Shown here in pieces: positions 50,287 through 59,327 of a stretch of DNA of 64,000 bases (its first letter is position 1; each line of letters opens with the position of its first letter). The DNA is from Paludibacter sp. (GTDB lineage Bacteria; Bacteroidota; Bacteroidia; Bacteroidales; Paludibacteraceae): assembly GCA_019163375.1 (NCBI GenBank), contig JAFLKK010000003.1:181074-245073 (forward strand), read 5' to 3'. Below the pieces are notes generated by a model. That model ran no database searches. It worked only from the letters and a program-made list of their open reading frames with translations, and was not told where the DNA came from. The position numbers and the translations under genes were made by a program.

Positions 50287-51855
50287 ATGCATAACGAAAT
50301 ACAACTTATACTCACTCCTGAGCAAGCCGAAAAGCCGGATTTACTAGCTAAACAAGTAGCGGATAAATTAGAAATCTCACCTTCGAGAATCACCCGATTG
50401 AGAACACTAAAGAAATCAATCGACTCGCGCGCGTTTCTTCCAAAGGTAAATGTGACGGTGGAAGTGTATTGGGATGAAGAGGCACCGATTGTTCCGAAGC
50501 CTGTTTTTGATTACAAACCGGTGGGCGACAAAACGCCTGTTCTTATTATAGGTGCGGGTCCTGCGGGACTTTTTGCGGCACTGAAACTGATTGAAAACGG
50601 ATTGAAACCGATTATTCTGGAACGTGGTAAAAATACGCACGAGCGGAAGGTTGATATTGCTCAATTAAATAGGAATAAAGGTTTTGATACGGAATCTAAC
50701 TATTGTTTCGGTGAAGGTGGTGCCGGAACTTTTTCGGATGGAAAACTATATACCCGTTCTAAAAAGAAAGGTAACTCGCAGCGCGTGTTGGAAATATTCC
50801 AATTTCATGGTGCCGATGAAAATATCTTATTCGAAGCGCATCCGCATATTGGTTCCGACAAATTGCCAAAGGTGATTGAGAACATTAGTAAAACAATTAC
50901 TTCGTGCGGTGGCGAAATACATTTTGAACAAAAACTAACAGAAATAATACTGGACGGAAAACAAATTGTCGGTTGCAAAACAGCCGATGGAAGTGTTTTC
51001 GAAGCCAAATCCTTGATTCTTGCCACAGGTCATTCGGCACACGACGTGTACGAAATGCTCCATAATCAGGGCATTGCACTCGAAGCCAAAGGTTTTGCTA
51101 TGGGCGTTCGTGTAGAGCATCCGCAGGAGTTGATTGACAGTATTCAATATCATTGCGAAAATCGTGGGCCGTATTTGCCTTCTGCCACTTATAATTTGGT
51201 GGATCAGGTGAATGAGCGCGGCGTTTATTCGTTCTGCATGTGCCCGGGCGGTCATATCGTTCCTGCCGGAAGTGGTGAAAACGAAATCGTAGTCAACGGT
51301 ATGTCGGCCTCGATGCGTAACTCGCCTTTTGCCAATTCGGGCATAGTAGTAGAGATTCGTCCCGAAGATATTCCGGCTGATTTTAAAGAATACGGTGTTT
51401 TGGCAGGGTTGAAATTTCAACAATATGTGGAACATTTGGCGTATACCAACAATGGCGGACTGGGACAGGTAGCTCCGGCACAACGCTTGGGCGACTTTGT
51501 AAAAGGGAAGCTTTCGGCTGATTTACCTGAATGTTCGTATTTACCGGGATTGATTTCATCGCCTTTGCATTTTTGGTTACCCGATATCATTTCATCGCGT
51601 TTGCGCGAAGGATTCAAGAAGTTTGACCGCAAAATGCGTGGTTATCTGACCAATGAAGCAGTGGTGGTAGGAGTGGAGTCACGTTCTTCGGCCGCAGTGC
51701 GCGTTCCCCGAAATGCAGAAACCGGTCAACACCCCGAAATAGCAGGCCTTTTCCCGGCCGGTGAAGGTTCGGGTTATTCGGGTGGTATCACTTCGTCGGC
51801 GGTAGATGGCGAAATAGCTGCTGAAAAAGTGGTGGCAAGTCTTATTCAGAAGTAA
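50287..51855 (+). CDS. FAD-dependent oxidoreductase (COG2509 type)
   Basis: The 522-residue protein has a short N-terminal domain (residues 1-75), the FAD-binding GAGPAGLFAALKLIENGLKPIILERG (~93-118), GEGGAGTFSDGKLYTRS, LILATGHSAHDVYEML, and the C-terminal GEGSGYSGGITSSAVDGEIAA. This set marks a widely conserved, uncharacterised flavoprotein family. The reaction is unknown. A 7-bp repeat begins inside its stop codon. Confidence 0.85.
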   Translation: MHNEIQLILTPEQAEKPDLLAKQVADKLEISPSRITRLRTLKKSIDSRAFLPKVNVTVEVYWDEEAPIVPKPVFDYKPVGDKTPVLIIGAGPAGLFAALKLIENGLKPIILERGKNTHERKVDIAQLNRNKGFDTESNYCFGEGGAGTFSDGKLYTRSKKKGNSQRVLEIFQFHGADENILFEAHPHIGSDKLPKVIENISKTITSCGGEIHFEQKLTEIILDGKQIVGCKTADGSVFEAKSLILATGHSAHDVYEMLHNQGIALEAKGFAMGVRVEHPQELIDSIQYHCENRGPYLPSATYNLVDQVNERGVYSFCMCPGGHIVPAGSGENEIVVNGMSASMRNSPFANSGIVVEIRPEDIPADFKEYGVLAGLKFQQYVEHLAYTNNGGLGQVAPAQRLGDFVKGKLSADLPECSYLPGLISSPLHFWLPDIISSRLREGFKKFDRKMRGYLTNEAVVVGVESRSSAAVRVPRNAETGQHPEIAGLFPAGEGSGYSGGITSSAVDGEIAAEKVVASLIQK

Positions 51856-51891
51856 GAAGTAAGAAGTAAGAAAGTAAGAGGTAAGCAGTAA
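51848..51891 (+). repeat. 7-bp-period repeat starting in the FAD gene stop codon
   Basis: AGAAGTA units at 51848-51868, then GTAAG-containing variants. The TAA stop (51853-51855) is part of the first units. Confidence 0.75.
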
Positions 51892-51946
51892 GAAAAATAA
51901 TAGCAAGTCTACCGATTGAGGTCTGGTTGACTGATGACAAAAATAT

Positions 51947-52852
51947 ATGAATAACCGTAAAACAAAATTTATCCCGGCTCCGAAGCCAACCCATTTCAAA
52001 GTGGCTGAACCGGTGGAGTTGATGACTTTTTTACTTTCCAAGATGGGTGGTATGAGTCGTAGCTCAGTAAAATCGCTTTTGGCGCACAGACAAGTGGCCG
52101 TGAACGAAGTGATTATTACTCAATTTAATCATATGCTTAAAGCAAATGATAAAATTGTGGTGAATAGCTCTCGTGGAAATATCGAGCTAACTCATCCAAA
52201 ATTGCGCATCATCTTTGAAGATGCCTATTTAATTATTGTAGAGAAAAAAGAAGGTCTGCTCACCGTAAGTACCGGCGATAACGACGAAACAACTGCTTTT
52301 TCTATCCTGCGTAATCACGTAAAGAAGAGTTCACCCAATAATCGTGTATACACCGTTCACCGTCTCGACCGCGAAACGTCGGGTATCTTGATGTTTGCAA
52401 AAAGTCGCGAGATTCAGTTGGCACTTCAGGAACATTGGCACAATGTAGTTACCCGCCGTGTATATGTGGCTTTAGTGGAAGGGACTGTAGAAAAAGAACA
52501 AGATACTATAATGACCTGGTTGTCGGAAAACGAGAAATCGTTGAAAATTCACTCAAGTGCTGCTGACGATGGCGGACAACAAGCCGTTACACATTATCGC
52601 CGTGTGAAATCGAATGACAAATACTCTTTACTTGAAATTGAACTGGAAACTGGTCGTAAAAACCAGATCCGTGTTCACATGGAAGGTATCGGCCATCCTA
52701 TCGTTGGCGACAAAAAATACGGAGCCAGTGTGAGCCCTATCGGACGTTTGGGATTACATGCCCGCGTGTTGGCATTTTATCACCCCATAACACTCGAAAT
52801 TGTAAGTTTCGAAACTCCGGTGCCACGCGATTTCCTGCATTTGTTTCATTAA
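51947..52852 (+). CDS. RluA-family pseudouridine synthase
   Basis: The 301-residue enzyme has an S4 RNA-binding domain (MSRSSVKSLLAHRQVAVNEV, ~30-90) and the RluA catalytic motif VHRLDRETSGILMFAKS with the nucleophile Asp, then GRKNQIRVHMEGIGHPIVGDKKYG. It modifies rRNA or tRNA uridines; the exact site is not clear. Confidence 0.9.
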   Translation: MNNRKTKFIPAPKPTHFKVAEPVELMTFLLSKMGGMSRSSVKSLLAHRQVAVNEVIITQFNHMLKANDKIVVNSSRGNIELTHPKLRIIFEDAYLIIVEKKEGLLTVSTGDNDETTAFSILRNHVKKSSPNNRVYTVHRLDRETSGILMFAKSREIQLALQEHWHNVVTRRVYVALVEGTVEKEQDTIMTWLSENEKSLKIHSSAADDGGQQAVTHYRRVKSNDKYSLLEIELETGRKNQIRVHMEGIGHPIVGDKKYGASVSPIGRLGLHARVLAFYHPITLEIVSFETPVPRDFLHLFH

Positions 52853-52908
52853 TTAGCTAACCATACTGTGTCATGTATGGTTACAATATATAATTCCAGT
52901 TTAATTGA

Positions 52909-52970
52909 ACGGATAATTCGAATAGAGTTATCCGTTTTTTTTATTCAATTCAATTTGAATGTTTATCTTT
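52909..52970 (+). repeat. 62-bp direct repeat (terminator plus promoter), left copy
   Basis: Matches 53967-54027 with one substitution and one 1-bp indel. It contains the hairpin ACGGATAA/TTATCCGT with T8, and TATCTTT at its end. Here the next base is A, so the promoter box is imperfect. Confidence 0.9.
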
Positions 52971-53022
52971 ACGAACAATTTTTAAAAACCGTCCACCCAA
53001 CTAAGTATTTTACATATAAAGT

Positions 53023-53916
53023 ATGAAAATAACCACACTCTTTTTTGAATTCGTCCTGACCTGTTTTAGCTTACAAGCTAAACCCATAAAAGTAATGGTA
53101 TTGACAGGGCATGATGATAAATATCATAACTGGCAAGTAAAAGCAAATTATATTCCGGCAATTCTTAATCAGTACGGTAACTTTGATATTGATTTAGTCC
53201 AGATGCACGATTCGGCTTCTGTAGATTCCCATTTCTCCCCTGACTTTTCGAAATACAAGGTCGTTGTTTTGGCTTTCAATGACGTGAAATGGACTGACCA
53301 AACAAAGCTGGCATTCGAAACCTACGTTCGGGGCGGTGGAGGAGTGGTGGTAATTCACGAAGCGAACAATGCTTTTCCCGAGTGGAAAGAGTTTAATGAT
53401 ATGATTGGTCTTGGAGGCTGGGCCGGGCGCAATGAGAAATCCGGACCTTATTATTATTGGAAAGATGGAAAATACACCCTGGATTATACTGCGGGAGAAG
53501 GAGGTAGTCATGGTGCACCCGTTCCTTTCGTGGTCAATGTGAGGGATTCAGATCATCCTATCACGCGAGGCTTACCAACCAAATGGCTGCATAAAAGCGA
53601 CGAACTCTATGGCAATCTTCGCGGTCCGGCTAAAAATATTCAGGTGTTAGCCACTGCCTTTTCGACCAAAGAAACCGGTGGAACCGGAAAGGAGGAACCG
53701 GTATTATTTACGATAGCGTATGGTAAAGGGCGAGTTTTTCAAACAGTAATGGGACACGCTACTGCCGGGTTAACCGAATCGCTTCAGGATGTAGGCTTTC
53801 AGGTAACACTTTGTAGAGGTACCGAATGGGCTGCAACCGGCAAAGTAAAGCAAAAACTTCCGGCAGAGTTTCCCGATGCAACTTCGACTTTGCTCAGAAA
53901 ACCGGAGAATCTGTAG
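53023..53916 (+). CDS. ThuA-domain exported protein
   Basis: The 297-residue protein has a weak signal peptide and the ThuA (type 1 glutamine amidotransferase-like) pattern: IKVMVLTGHDDKYHNWQVKANYIPAILNQYG, YKVVVLAFNDVKWTDQTKLAFETYVRGGGGVVVIHEANNAF, SDHPITRGLP and GRVFQTVMGHATAG. ThuA proteins belong to sugar utilisation pathways; its substrate is unknown. It lies alone between two 62-bp direct repeats, as though inserted or duplicated as a unit. Confidence 0.85.
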   Translation: MKITTLFFEFVLTCFSLQAKPIKVMVLTGHDDKYHNWQVKANYIPAILNQYGNFDIDLVQMHDSASVDSHFSPDFSKYKVVVLAFNDVKWTDQTKLAFETYVRGGGGVVVIHEANNAFPEWKEFNDMIGLGGWAGRNEKSGPYYYWKDGKYTLDYTAGEGGSHGAPVPFVVNVRDSDHPITRGLPTKWLHKSDELYGNLRGPAKNIQVLATAFSTKETGGTGKEEPVLFTIAYGKGRVFQTVMGHATAGLTESLQDVGFQVTLCRGTEWAATGKVKQKLPAEFPDATSTLLRKPENL

Positions 53917-53966
53917 AATAATATTGCATAGTCGGTTTTTGGTTGAAACTATTCCTTTTTTATTAA

Positions 53967-54027
53967 ACGGATAATTCGAATAGAGTTATCCGTTTCTTTA
54001 TTCAATTCAATTTGAATGTTTATCTTT
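53967..54027 (+). repeat. 62-bp direct repeat (terminator plus promoter), right copy
   Basis: Carries the ThuA gene terminator and the next operon's promoter; TATCTTTG at 54021-54028 is a perfect -7 box. Confidence 0.9.
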
Positions 54028-54047
54028 GCAGCTTAATTAGAAAACCA

Positions 54048-54503
54048 ATGGAGCCGATACTCAACGAAGCCAAGAAATTATATAACGAACCTATGCATAC
54101 CTGCGAGCATATCCTGAATCAAACGCTGGTTCGGATGTTTGGATGCGGGCGATCGGTAAATGCTCATATCGAGCGCAAGAAATCAAAGTGCGATTATCTC
54201 CTGAGCGAAGCACCCACCGAAGCGCAAATTGCCGAAATTACCCAGAAGGTAAATGAAGTTATCGATGCTCATATGCCGGTTTTCGAAGAATTGATGAGTA
54301 GAGAAGAAGCTGCTAAGATAGCCGACTTATCAAAACTTCCAGCCGATGCTTCCGAAACCCTTCGGGTGATACGCGTGGGTGACTATGATGCCTGCGCTTG
54401 TATTGGGCAGCATGTCGACAATACTTCGGAACTGGGACGTTTTGAAATTATCAGTCACGATTTTGAAAACGATCGTTGGAGAGTTCGTTTTAAATTAGTC
54501 TAA
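54048..54503 (+). CDS. AlaX-like tRNA editing domain protein
   Basis: The 151-residue protein (start MEPILNEAKK after the promoter at 54021) has the two zinc-motif halves of alanyl-tRNA editing domains: HTCEHILNQTL (HxxxH) and CDYDACACIGQHVDN-like ACACIGQHV (CxxxH). A free-standing editing protein that would hydrolyse mischarged Ser- or Gly-tRNA-Ala is the likely role. It starts an operon with mtgA and lipB. Confidence 0.72.
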   Translation: MEPILNEAKKLYNEPMHTCEHILNQTLVRMFGCGRSVNAHIERKKSKCDYLLSEAPTEAQIAEITQKVNEVIDAHMPVFEELMSREEAAKIADLSKLPADASETLRVIRVGDYDACACIGQHVDNTSELGRFEIISHDFENDRWRVRFKLV

Positions 54504-54519
54504 AATAAGAGTACCGCAT

Positions 54520-55251
54520 ATGTTATTTCGCCGCATTCTGAGAATCCTCAGAAACCTTTTCCTCATTTTTATTGTTTTCAGCATTGTATGGGTCGTTTTG
54601 GCTCGCTTTATTCCTATTTATGTCACTCCATTGATGGCCATTCGCTCGGTGGAGGCGATGGTTAGGGGCGAAATGCCCAAGAATAGCAAAACCTGGGTGC
54701 CCATTGAAGAAATCTCGCCCAATATGGTGCAAGCAGTGGTTGCGTCCGAAGATAATTTGTTTTTGAAGCATCATGGGTTTTCGTTTAACGATATTGGGAA
54801 GGCTATTCAGCACAACCAAAGAGGCAAAAAGATACGGGGTGGTAGCACTATCTCGCAGCAAACGGCCAAAAATGTTTTCCTTTGGCAACAACGATCGTAC
54901 TTGCGCAAGGGGCTCGAAGCCTATTTTACGGTACTGATAGAATTGTTCTGGTCAAAAGAGCGAATTATGGAAGTGTACCTCAATGTAATCGAAATGGGCG
55001 ATGGCATTTATGGTATTCAGGCGGCTTCATTGGAACATTTTGGAGTAAATTCATCACAACTAACCAAATCGCAGGCGGCTACTATTGCTGCTTGTTTGCC
55101 TAATCCTATTCGATTTAATGCAGGACGACCATCGCGTTATATATTGAATAGAAAATCGCAAATCGTCAACCTGATGCGAAAATTGCCGCAGGTCGATTTT
55201 GATAAAAAGCCAGCACCGGTAAAAAAATCCCGTAAACACCACAGAAGATGA
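54520..55251 (+). CDS. mtgA: Monofunctional peptidoglycan glycosyltransferase
   Basis: It polymerises lipid II into glycan strands. The 243-residue protein has one N-terminal membrane anchor (LFLIFIVFSIVWVVLARFIP) and the GT51 motifs: QAVVASEDNLFLKHHGFSF (catalytic Glu), RGGSTISQQTAKNVFLW, KERIMEVYLNVIEMGDGIYGIQAAS and AATIAACLPNPIRFNAGRP. There is no transpeptidase domain. Its stop overlaps the lipB start (ATGA). Confidence 0.93.
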   Translation: MLFRRILRILRNLFLIFIVFSIVWVVLARFIPIYVTPLMAIRSVEAMVRGEMPKNSKTWVPIEEISPNMVQAVVASEDNLFLKHHGFSFNDIGKAIQHNQRGKKIRGGSTISQQTAKNVFLWQQRSYLRKGLEAYFTVLIELFWSKERIMEVYLNVIEMGDGIYGIQAASLEHFGVNSSQLTKSQAATIAACLPNPIRFNAGRPSRYILNRKSQIVNLMRKLPQVDFDKKPAPVKKSRKHHRR

Positions 55252-55916
55252 ACAACAAAATAGAAACAATTGATTGGGGACTGATAGAATATAATGAGGC
55301 TTGGGAGAAACAGGAAGAGCTTTTTAATGCCACCATCGACCTCAAGATGAAGACTAAGCCAACGAGTAATAGCCTCATTTTTTGTGAACATCCGCATGTT
55401 TATACCTTGGGTAAAAGTGGCGATGAACATAATATGTTGCTCAACTACATACAACTGCAGGCCAAGGATGCCACTTTTGTAAAGTCGAACCGGGGAGGAG
55501 ATATAACGTATCACGGTCCCGGACAAGTGGTGGGGTACCCTATTTTCGACCTGGCTAATTTCAATCTGGGATTAAAACAATACATTCATAAAATAGAGGA
55601 AGCCATTATCAATACGCTGGCTTTATATGCTATCCCCACAACGCGTCTGGAAGGAGCAACGGGTGTTTGGCTCGATGTTGGCCTACCCACTTGCCGGAAG
55701 ATATGCGCTATCGGTGTACGAAGTTCTCGCTTTGTGACGATGCACGGTTTTGCGCTGAATGTAAATACACAGCTGGAATACTTCAGTCATATCAATCCCT
55801 GCGGCTTTATCGACAAAGGCGTAACTTCTATGCAAAAAGAGTTAGGAGCCGAAGTGGATATGGAAAAATTGAAAGCCACATTAAGAAAATCTATCGAGGA
55901 GCAATTTGCGGAATAG
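55248..55916 (+). CDS. lipB: Lipoyl(octanoyl) transferase
   Basis: It moves octanoyl from acyl-carrier protein to lipoyl domains. The 222-residue protein has SNRGGDITYHGPGQVVGYPIFDL (~85-107), ATGVWLDV, KICAIGVRSSRFVTMHGFALNV (catalytic Lys) and INPCGFIDKGVTSM (catalytic Cys). Translation is coupled to mtgA by a 4-bp overlap. Confidence 0.93.
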   Translation: MNNKIETIDWGLIEYNEAWEKQEELFNATIDLKMKTKPTSNSLIFCEHPHVYTLGKSGDEHNMLLNYIQLQAKDATFVKSNRGGDITYHGPGQVVGYPIFDLANFNLGLKQYIHKIEEAIINTLALYAIPTTRLEGATGVWLDVGLPTCRKICAIGVRSSRFVTMHGFALNVNTQLEYFSHINPCGFIDKGVTSMQKELGAEVDMEKLKATLRKSIEEQFAE

Positions 55917-55934
55917 ATTGAATATAATGCGATT

Positions 55935-55973
55935 AATAAATAAGGCTATTGAATTTCAATAGCCTTATTTATT
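55935..55973 (+). terminator. Terminator after lipB
   Basis: A 19-bp perfect stem (AATAAATAAGGCTATTGAA and complement) with a 1-nt core; T-rich arm on the 3' side. The loop is minimal, so a slightly shorter stem forms in RNA. Confidence 0.75.
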
Positions 55974-56090
55974 AAGTCCGTTCGACTGAATTCACGCCGA
56001 ACCTTCGGACTTGTAAAATAGTGAGATTCGAAAGAATATTATATCGAATCCACGTTAAGTAATATATTGTTCGAAATTTCGAGAAATAAA

Positions 56091-56137
56091 CAAAAGGCAC
56101 AAAAGTTTTTATAAAACAAAAACTTTTGTGCCTTTTG
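56091..56137. terminator. 20-bp perfect inverted repeat downstream of the TPR gene
   Basis: CAAAAGGCACAAAAGTTTTT and its exact complement flank a 7-nt loop. On the minus strand it follows the TPR-type gene stop and is followed by T-rich sequence. Confidence 0.75.
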
Positions 56138-56175
56138 TGGTAATCTCTTTTTTTCTATGTATATAGTTTACGTAC

Positions 56176-56910
56176 TCAACGCACTATCAGCACCTCTTTA
56201 GCCCAGGTGATATTCGGTTCCAGTCGCATAATCTTGGCATACATTTGTTTTGCCGCGTTCGGATTCTCCGTTTTTGTGTATGCAAAAGCAATCATGGTGA
56301 GGGTATTCAGGTATACCCAGTTATCTGAGGTTTCATTTTTTTGTTCCATAATGCCGGCAGCTTTCAAGTAATAGGTCAATGCCGCTTTCTTATCACCTCC
56401 AAATACCGACGGTGCATAATAGTACATATTGCCTTTGTCAATTAATGCCTGCACATTTTGCGGATCCATCTCTACAGCTTTGTTTATGTATTTTTTGCTG
56501 TCAAAGATCAGTAATAGCGCTTTAAACTTTTTTATACCCACCCTGAATCCGGTAAACGAACCTTTATACGAAGTCGCCGTTGCATTTTTTGGCGAGGCTT
56601 TCAGCACCTGATCAATAAGAACTTCCCCTTTATTGGTCAGTTGCTCGGCACGAGCGTATTGCTTTTTTCCTATCAGGTAACCAATTACACCATAATAATA
56701 GCTCACAAGTTCGAGTTTTTGGTCGATGGTAGTAACGGAGCGCGACGCCTCCATCGATTGAACAATGCTTTCCCACTTGGTCATGTCGCGCACTATATAT
56801 GCATCGTAAATACTTTTAGAATAAGAGGTTTTGGCAAATAAGGCCGAAGTGAAAGATAGTAGTAAGAGGGATAGAATTAATTTCTTAGGAAGTGTATTCA
56901 ACAGATTCAT
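56176..56910 (-). CDS. Exported TPR-like repeat protein, unknown function
   Basis: The 244-residue protein has a signal peptide (LILSLLLLSFTSALFAK). The helical repeats include KYINKAVEMDPQNVQALIDKGNMYYYAP and ALTYYLKAAGIMEQKN...WVYLNTLTMIAFAYTKTENPNAAKQMYAKIMRLEPN, typical TPR spacing. It is a periplasmic scaffold of unknown partner. A promoter box TACTTTTG lies at 56944-56937. Confidence 0.75.
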   Translation of the reverse strand: MNLLNTLPKKLILSLLLLSFTSALFAKTSYSKSIYDAYIVRDMTKWESIVQSMEASRSVTTIDQKLELVSYYYGVIGYLIGKKQYARAEQLTNKGEVLIDQVLKASPKNATATSYKGSFTGFRVGIKKFKALLLIFDSKKYINKAVEMDPQNVQALIDKGNMYYYAPSVFGGDKKAALTYYLKAAGIMEQKNETSDNWVYLNTLTMIAFAYTKTENPNAAKQMYAKIMRLEPNITWAKEVLIVR

Positions 56911-56936
56911 ATCATTATTAATTGAAGTTCAGACAA

Positions 56937-56944
56937 CAAAAGTA
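56937..56944 (-). promoter_or_regulatory. Promoter -7 element for the TPR gene
   Basis: TACTTTTG on the minus strand, 26 bp before the start codon. Confidence 0.65.
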
Positions 56945-57291
56945 CGAATCTATTTTCATAAAGCTAATCTTGTTGCATGAATTTAATACAGTCTTGCTAG
57001 AAGAAAGTTGACAGAACTCAGGTCCAATCCAGTAAAACTCCCCCAAAATAATGTCCATTTTGTTTTCTAAAAAATAATTTGGAGAAAAGGATATTAGGTT
57101 AATTATTATTTGTAGATTTGTGGAGGAAAAAGAAATAAACGCTTATGCATAAATGTAACATATTTCTGGTTGACTAGGGTATTCCACTATAACAAGGAAT
57201 AAAGTGAGTAACTGAGTATGTTGGGTGTTGCGCTTGATTAAAATTTGACTTAAAATATTCAGACTTCATTATTTGAATCTATACAATCATA
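56945..57291 (+). promoter_or_regulatory. Gap before the PIN-like gene
   Basis: AT-rich and without a gene. TAGATTTG at 57113-57120 is a possible -7 box, ~170 bp before the ATG; nothing else recognised. Confidence 0.4.
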
Positions 57292-58116
57292 ATGACAGGA
57301 TTAGATAGCATATATAAACAGTATAAATTGGTTTATCTCGATACAAATGTCATCAGTAATATTTGCAAGAAAGGGGACTTGATTATCAAGTTTATTAAAA
57401 AATACCCTATTGATGAAAAATATCTTCTTTGCTTTAGCACTTACACATTATATGAGATAGCCAAAAACAAAACTCTATACAAGGATTTTAAAAACTTCTA
57501 CTCAATATACCCATGTGTAGTGGTAATTTCATATTTCCCTTTGGCTGTGAAAGAAGTTGACTTTATCGCGGGTGATATCGCGTTTGTAAATCCAATTCTA
57601 CTCTCTCCCCAAGGAATAGAAATTGATGGTAGAGTACTTAATCTAAATTCACTTGATCTTCTATTAGAGCAACCTGAAGTAAAAGGTTCATTTGCAAATG
57701 TAGATCATTACACAACAGATTTTTATAATGAAGTTATTTCAGTATTAGATAAGCCTGAATTTGGACACCTAAACAAAGATTATATCAAAAATAAGAAAGG
57801 TGATTTCGTTCGAACATTTATGAGGTACGAATTGAAATATAGGTTCTTTAATGGTCAAGATGTGCAAGTTGATAAGGAAAAATTGAAACGAATTAAATCT
57901 TTAGACGTTTTAGCACATGCTATTTTTTATAAATTTTTTTCCGATGGAAAACGGAAAATAGAGCAATCAGATATCATAGATATTCTCATCATGACTACCA
58001 CACCTTATGTTCATACTTTTGTCTCTGAAAATAATGCTGTTGATATATTGAAAAAGATAAAAAACCAAACAACTGCTATTAATGGACTGAATCTTCATAC
58101 ATTATCAGATATTTAA
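57292..58116 (+). CDS. PIN-domain-like protein
   Basis: The 274-residue protein begins like a PIN nuclease: KLVYLDTNVISNI (Asp17), STYTLYEIAKNK (acidic Glu), and near the end SDIIDILIMTTTPYVHTFVSENNAV (Asp pair and Glu). It is twice the length of VapC toxins, with an insert at ~90-200, so it is not a simple VapC. No antitoxin-like gene is adjacent. A defence or RNA-decay nuclease is possible. Confidence 0.6.
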   Translation: MTGLDSIYKQYKLVYLDTNVISNICKKGDLIIKFIKKYPIDEKYLLCFSTYTLYEIAKNKTLYKDFKNFYSIYPCVVVISYFPLAVKEVDFIAGDIAFVNPILLSPQGIEIDGRVLNLNSLDLLLEQPEVKGSFANVDHYTTDFYNEVISVLDKPEFGHLNKDYIKNKKGDFVRTFMRYELKYRFFNGQDVQVDKEKLKRIKSLDVLAHAIFYKFFSDGKRKIEQSDIIDILIMTTTPYVHTFVSENNAVDILKKIKNQTTAINGLNLHTLSDI

Positions 58117-58514
58117 AAATATAGACTCCAGTCCTCGCGGATATATCTATCTTGTTTTTTTTCAGAATGTCGCAAACTTGTTGGTGGATAAGCTTTCAAA
58201 CACCCCAAAACCCCTAAAGGGACTTAAGAGTGGTATTCGAGGAGATTTACATTTAATCAAATCTGCTGTTGAAGGCAAAGCTATTATAAACGCTACTCAT
58301 CTACGTAAAGCATCTGTAGGAGACGAAAGTAATTGCAAGTCCCCTTCAGGGGATTTAGGGGTGGTCGAAGAAGAATATGAACAGATACTCTAAAATTTGG
58401 TACATCCTTTTATCTGATATAATCGTGGTTCAGACAAAGTGTGGGAAAACGGATTCCAGTTCCAATGCCATATAACTATTATGAATATCCAAGATAACAA
58501 AAGACAAATATTAC
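58117..58514. other. Repeat-rich gap with MITE-like element and duplicated segments
   Basis: GTCCTCGCGGATATAT (58131-58146) and a 25-bp word at 58412-58436 both recur, in the same order, at 59066-59081 and 59210-59234 after the next gene. The MITE-like element (58201-58370) lies between them in this copy. Confidence 0.6.
58201..58370. mobile_element. MITE-like paired inverted repeat, copy 2
   Basis: Left 58201-58234 (ACCCCTAAAGGGACTTAAGAG) and right 58337-58366 in reverse, the latter with core CCCCTTCAGGGG. Right arm matches copy 1's left arm (25950) almost base for base. The ~100-bp centres of the two copies are different. Confidence 0.65.
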
Positions 58515-59042
58515 ATGAAAAAGATCTTTATTTTCGTAATTTTACTAACCAGTTCGTTAGTTATATTCGCTGAAGGAGTTGAATCTTCTCGAAGAGCGAA
58601 TCCAAACTATAAAAAACTAAAAGTGTACGCTCATGTTTCACAGCACTATGGTAAAAGTAAATACTATCAGCTACAAATTGAAATTGTAAATACAGGTAGT
58701 AAATCAGTTTCTTTTTGGGAAGACACTAATACATACCAGTATGTTTTTATGTTATCAGCAGGTGGGATAACGTTTGTAAATAATCGTGAACGTGAGTATG
58801 CCCTTAAAAATATTCCATATAAGCAAAAAGCTATGCTAGCTACATATAGAAAGGTGAGAGTATTACCTCATGGAAAATATTTAACGAAACTGGATATTTG
58901 CATATATAATAAAGATGTGTTTTTAAAAAGCAACAAAAACTTAAGATTATTATTCCATTTTGAAGATGCAAACCTAGCATTCTGTGAAGATCCAACTAGG
59001 CCCAAAATTATGAGTGAGAATATAATTGAGTATAACTGGTAA
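58515..59042 (+). CDS. Secreted protein of unknown function
   Basis: The 175-residue protein has a signal peptide (MKKIFIFVILLTSSLVIFAEG) and a beta-rich Ig-like body (YKKLKVYAHVSQHYGKSKYYQLQIEIVNTGSKSVSFWEDT). No family recognised. The same intergenic words flank it on both sides. Confidence 0.6.
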   Translation: MKKIFIFVILLTSSLVIFAEGVESSRRANPNYKKLKVYAHVSQHYGKSKYYQLQIEIVNTGSKSVSFWEDTNTYQYVFMLSAGGITFVNNREREYALKNIPYKQKAMLATYRKVRVLPHGKYLTKLDICIYNKDVFLKSNKNLRLLFHFEDANLAFCEDPTRPKIMSENIIEYNW

Positions 59043-59327
59043 TGTGCAGGCATTCCAAGTTCTTTGTCCTCACGGATATATAACCATTACTTGTTCGCAC
59101 AAGAGTGCGGGTTCGTTGTTGGGAACCAACGGTCAGCGTAGCTAATTGCAATCCCACCTCTTTGTATTCTTAGGATTTGTAATCCGACAGACAAATAAAT
59201 CAGTCTATTATCAGATATAATCGTTGTTCAGACAGTTTACTTCGTTTACTCCCTTCAAACAAATTGACTCTTTTCTTCGTTGTTGATATTACATATATAA
59301 AATAATGTAGCACTCGAACAATAGAAT

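Noticed and set aside
58178..58393. 71-codon frame with KPLKGLKSGIRGD and SPSGDLGVV
   Set aside because: It consists mostly of the MITE-like arms; no independent coding evidence.
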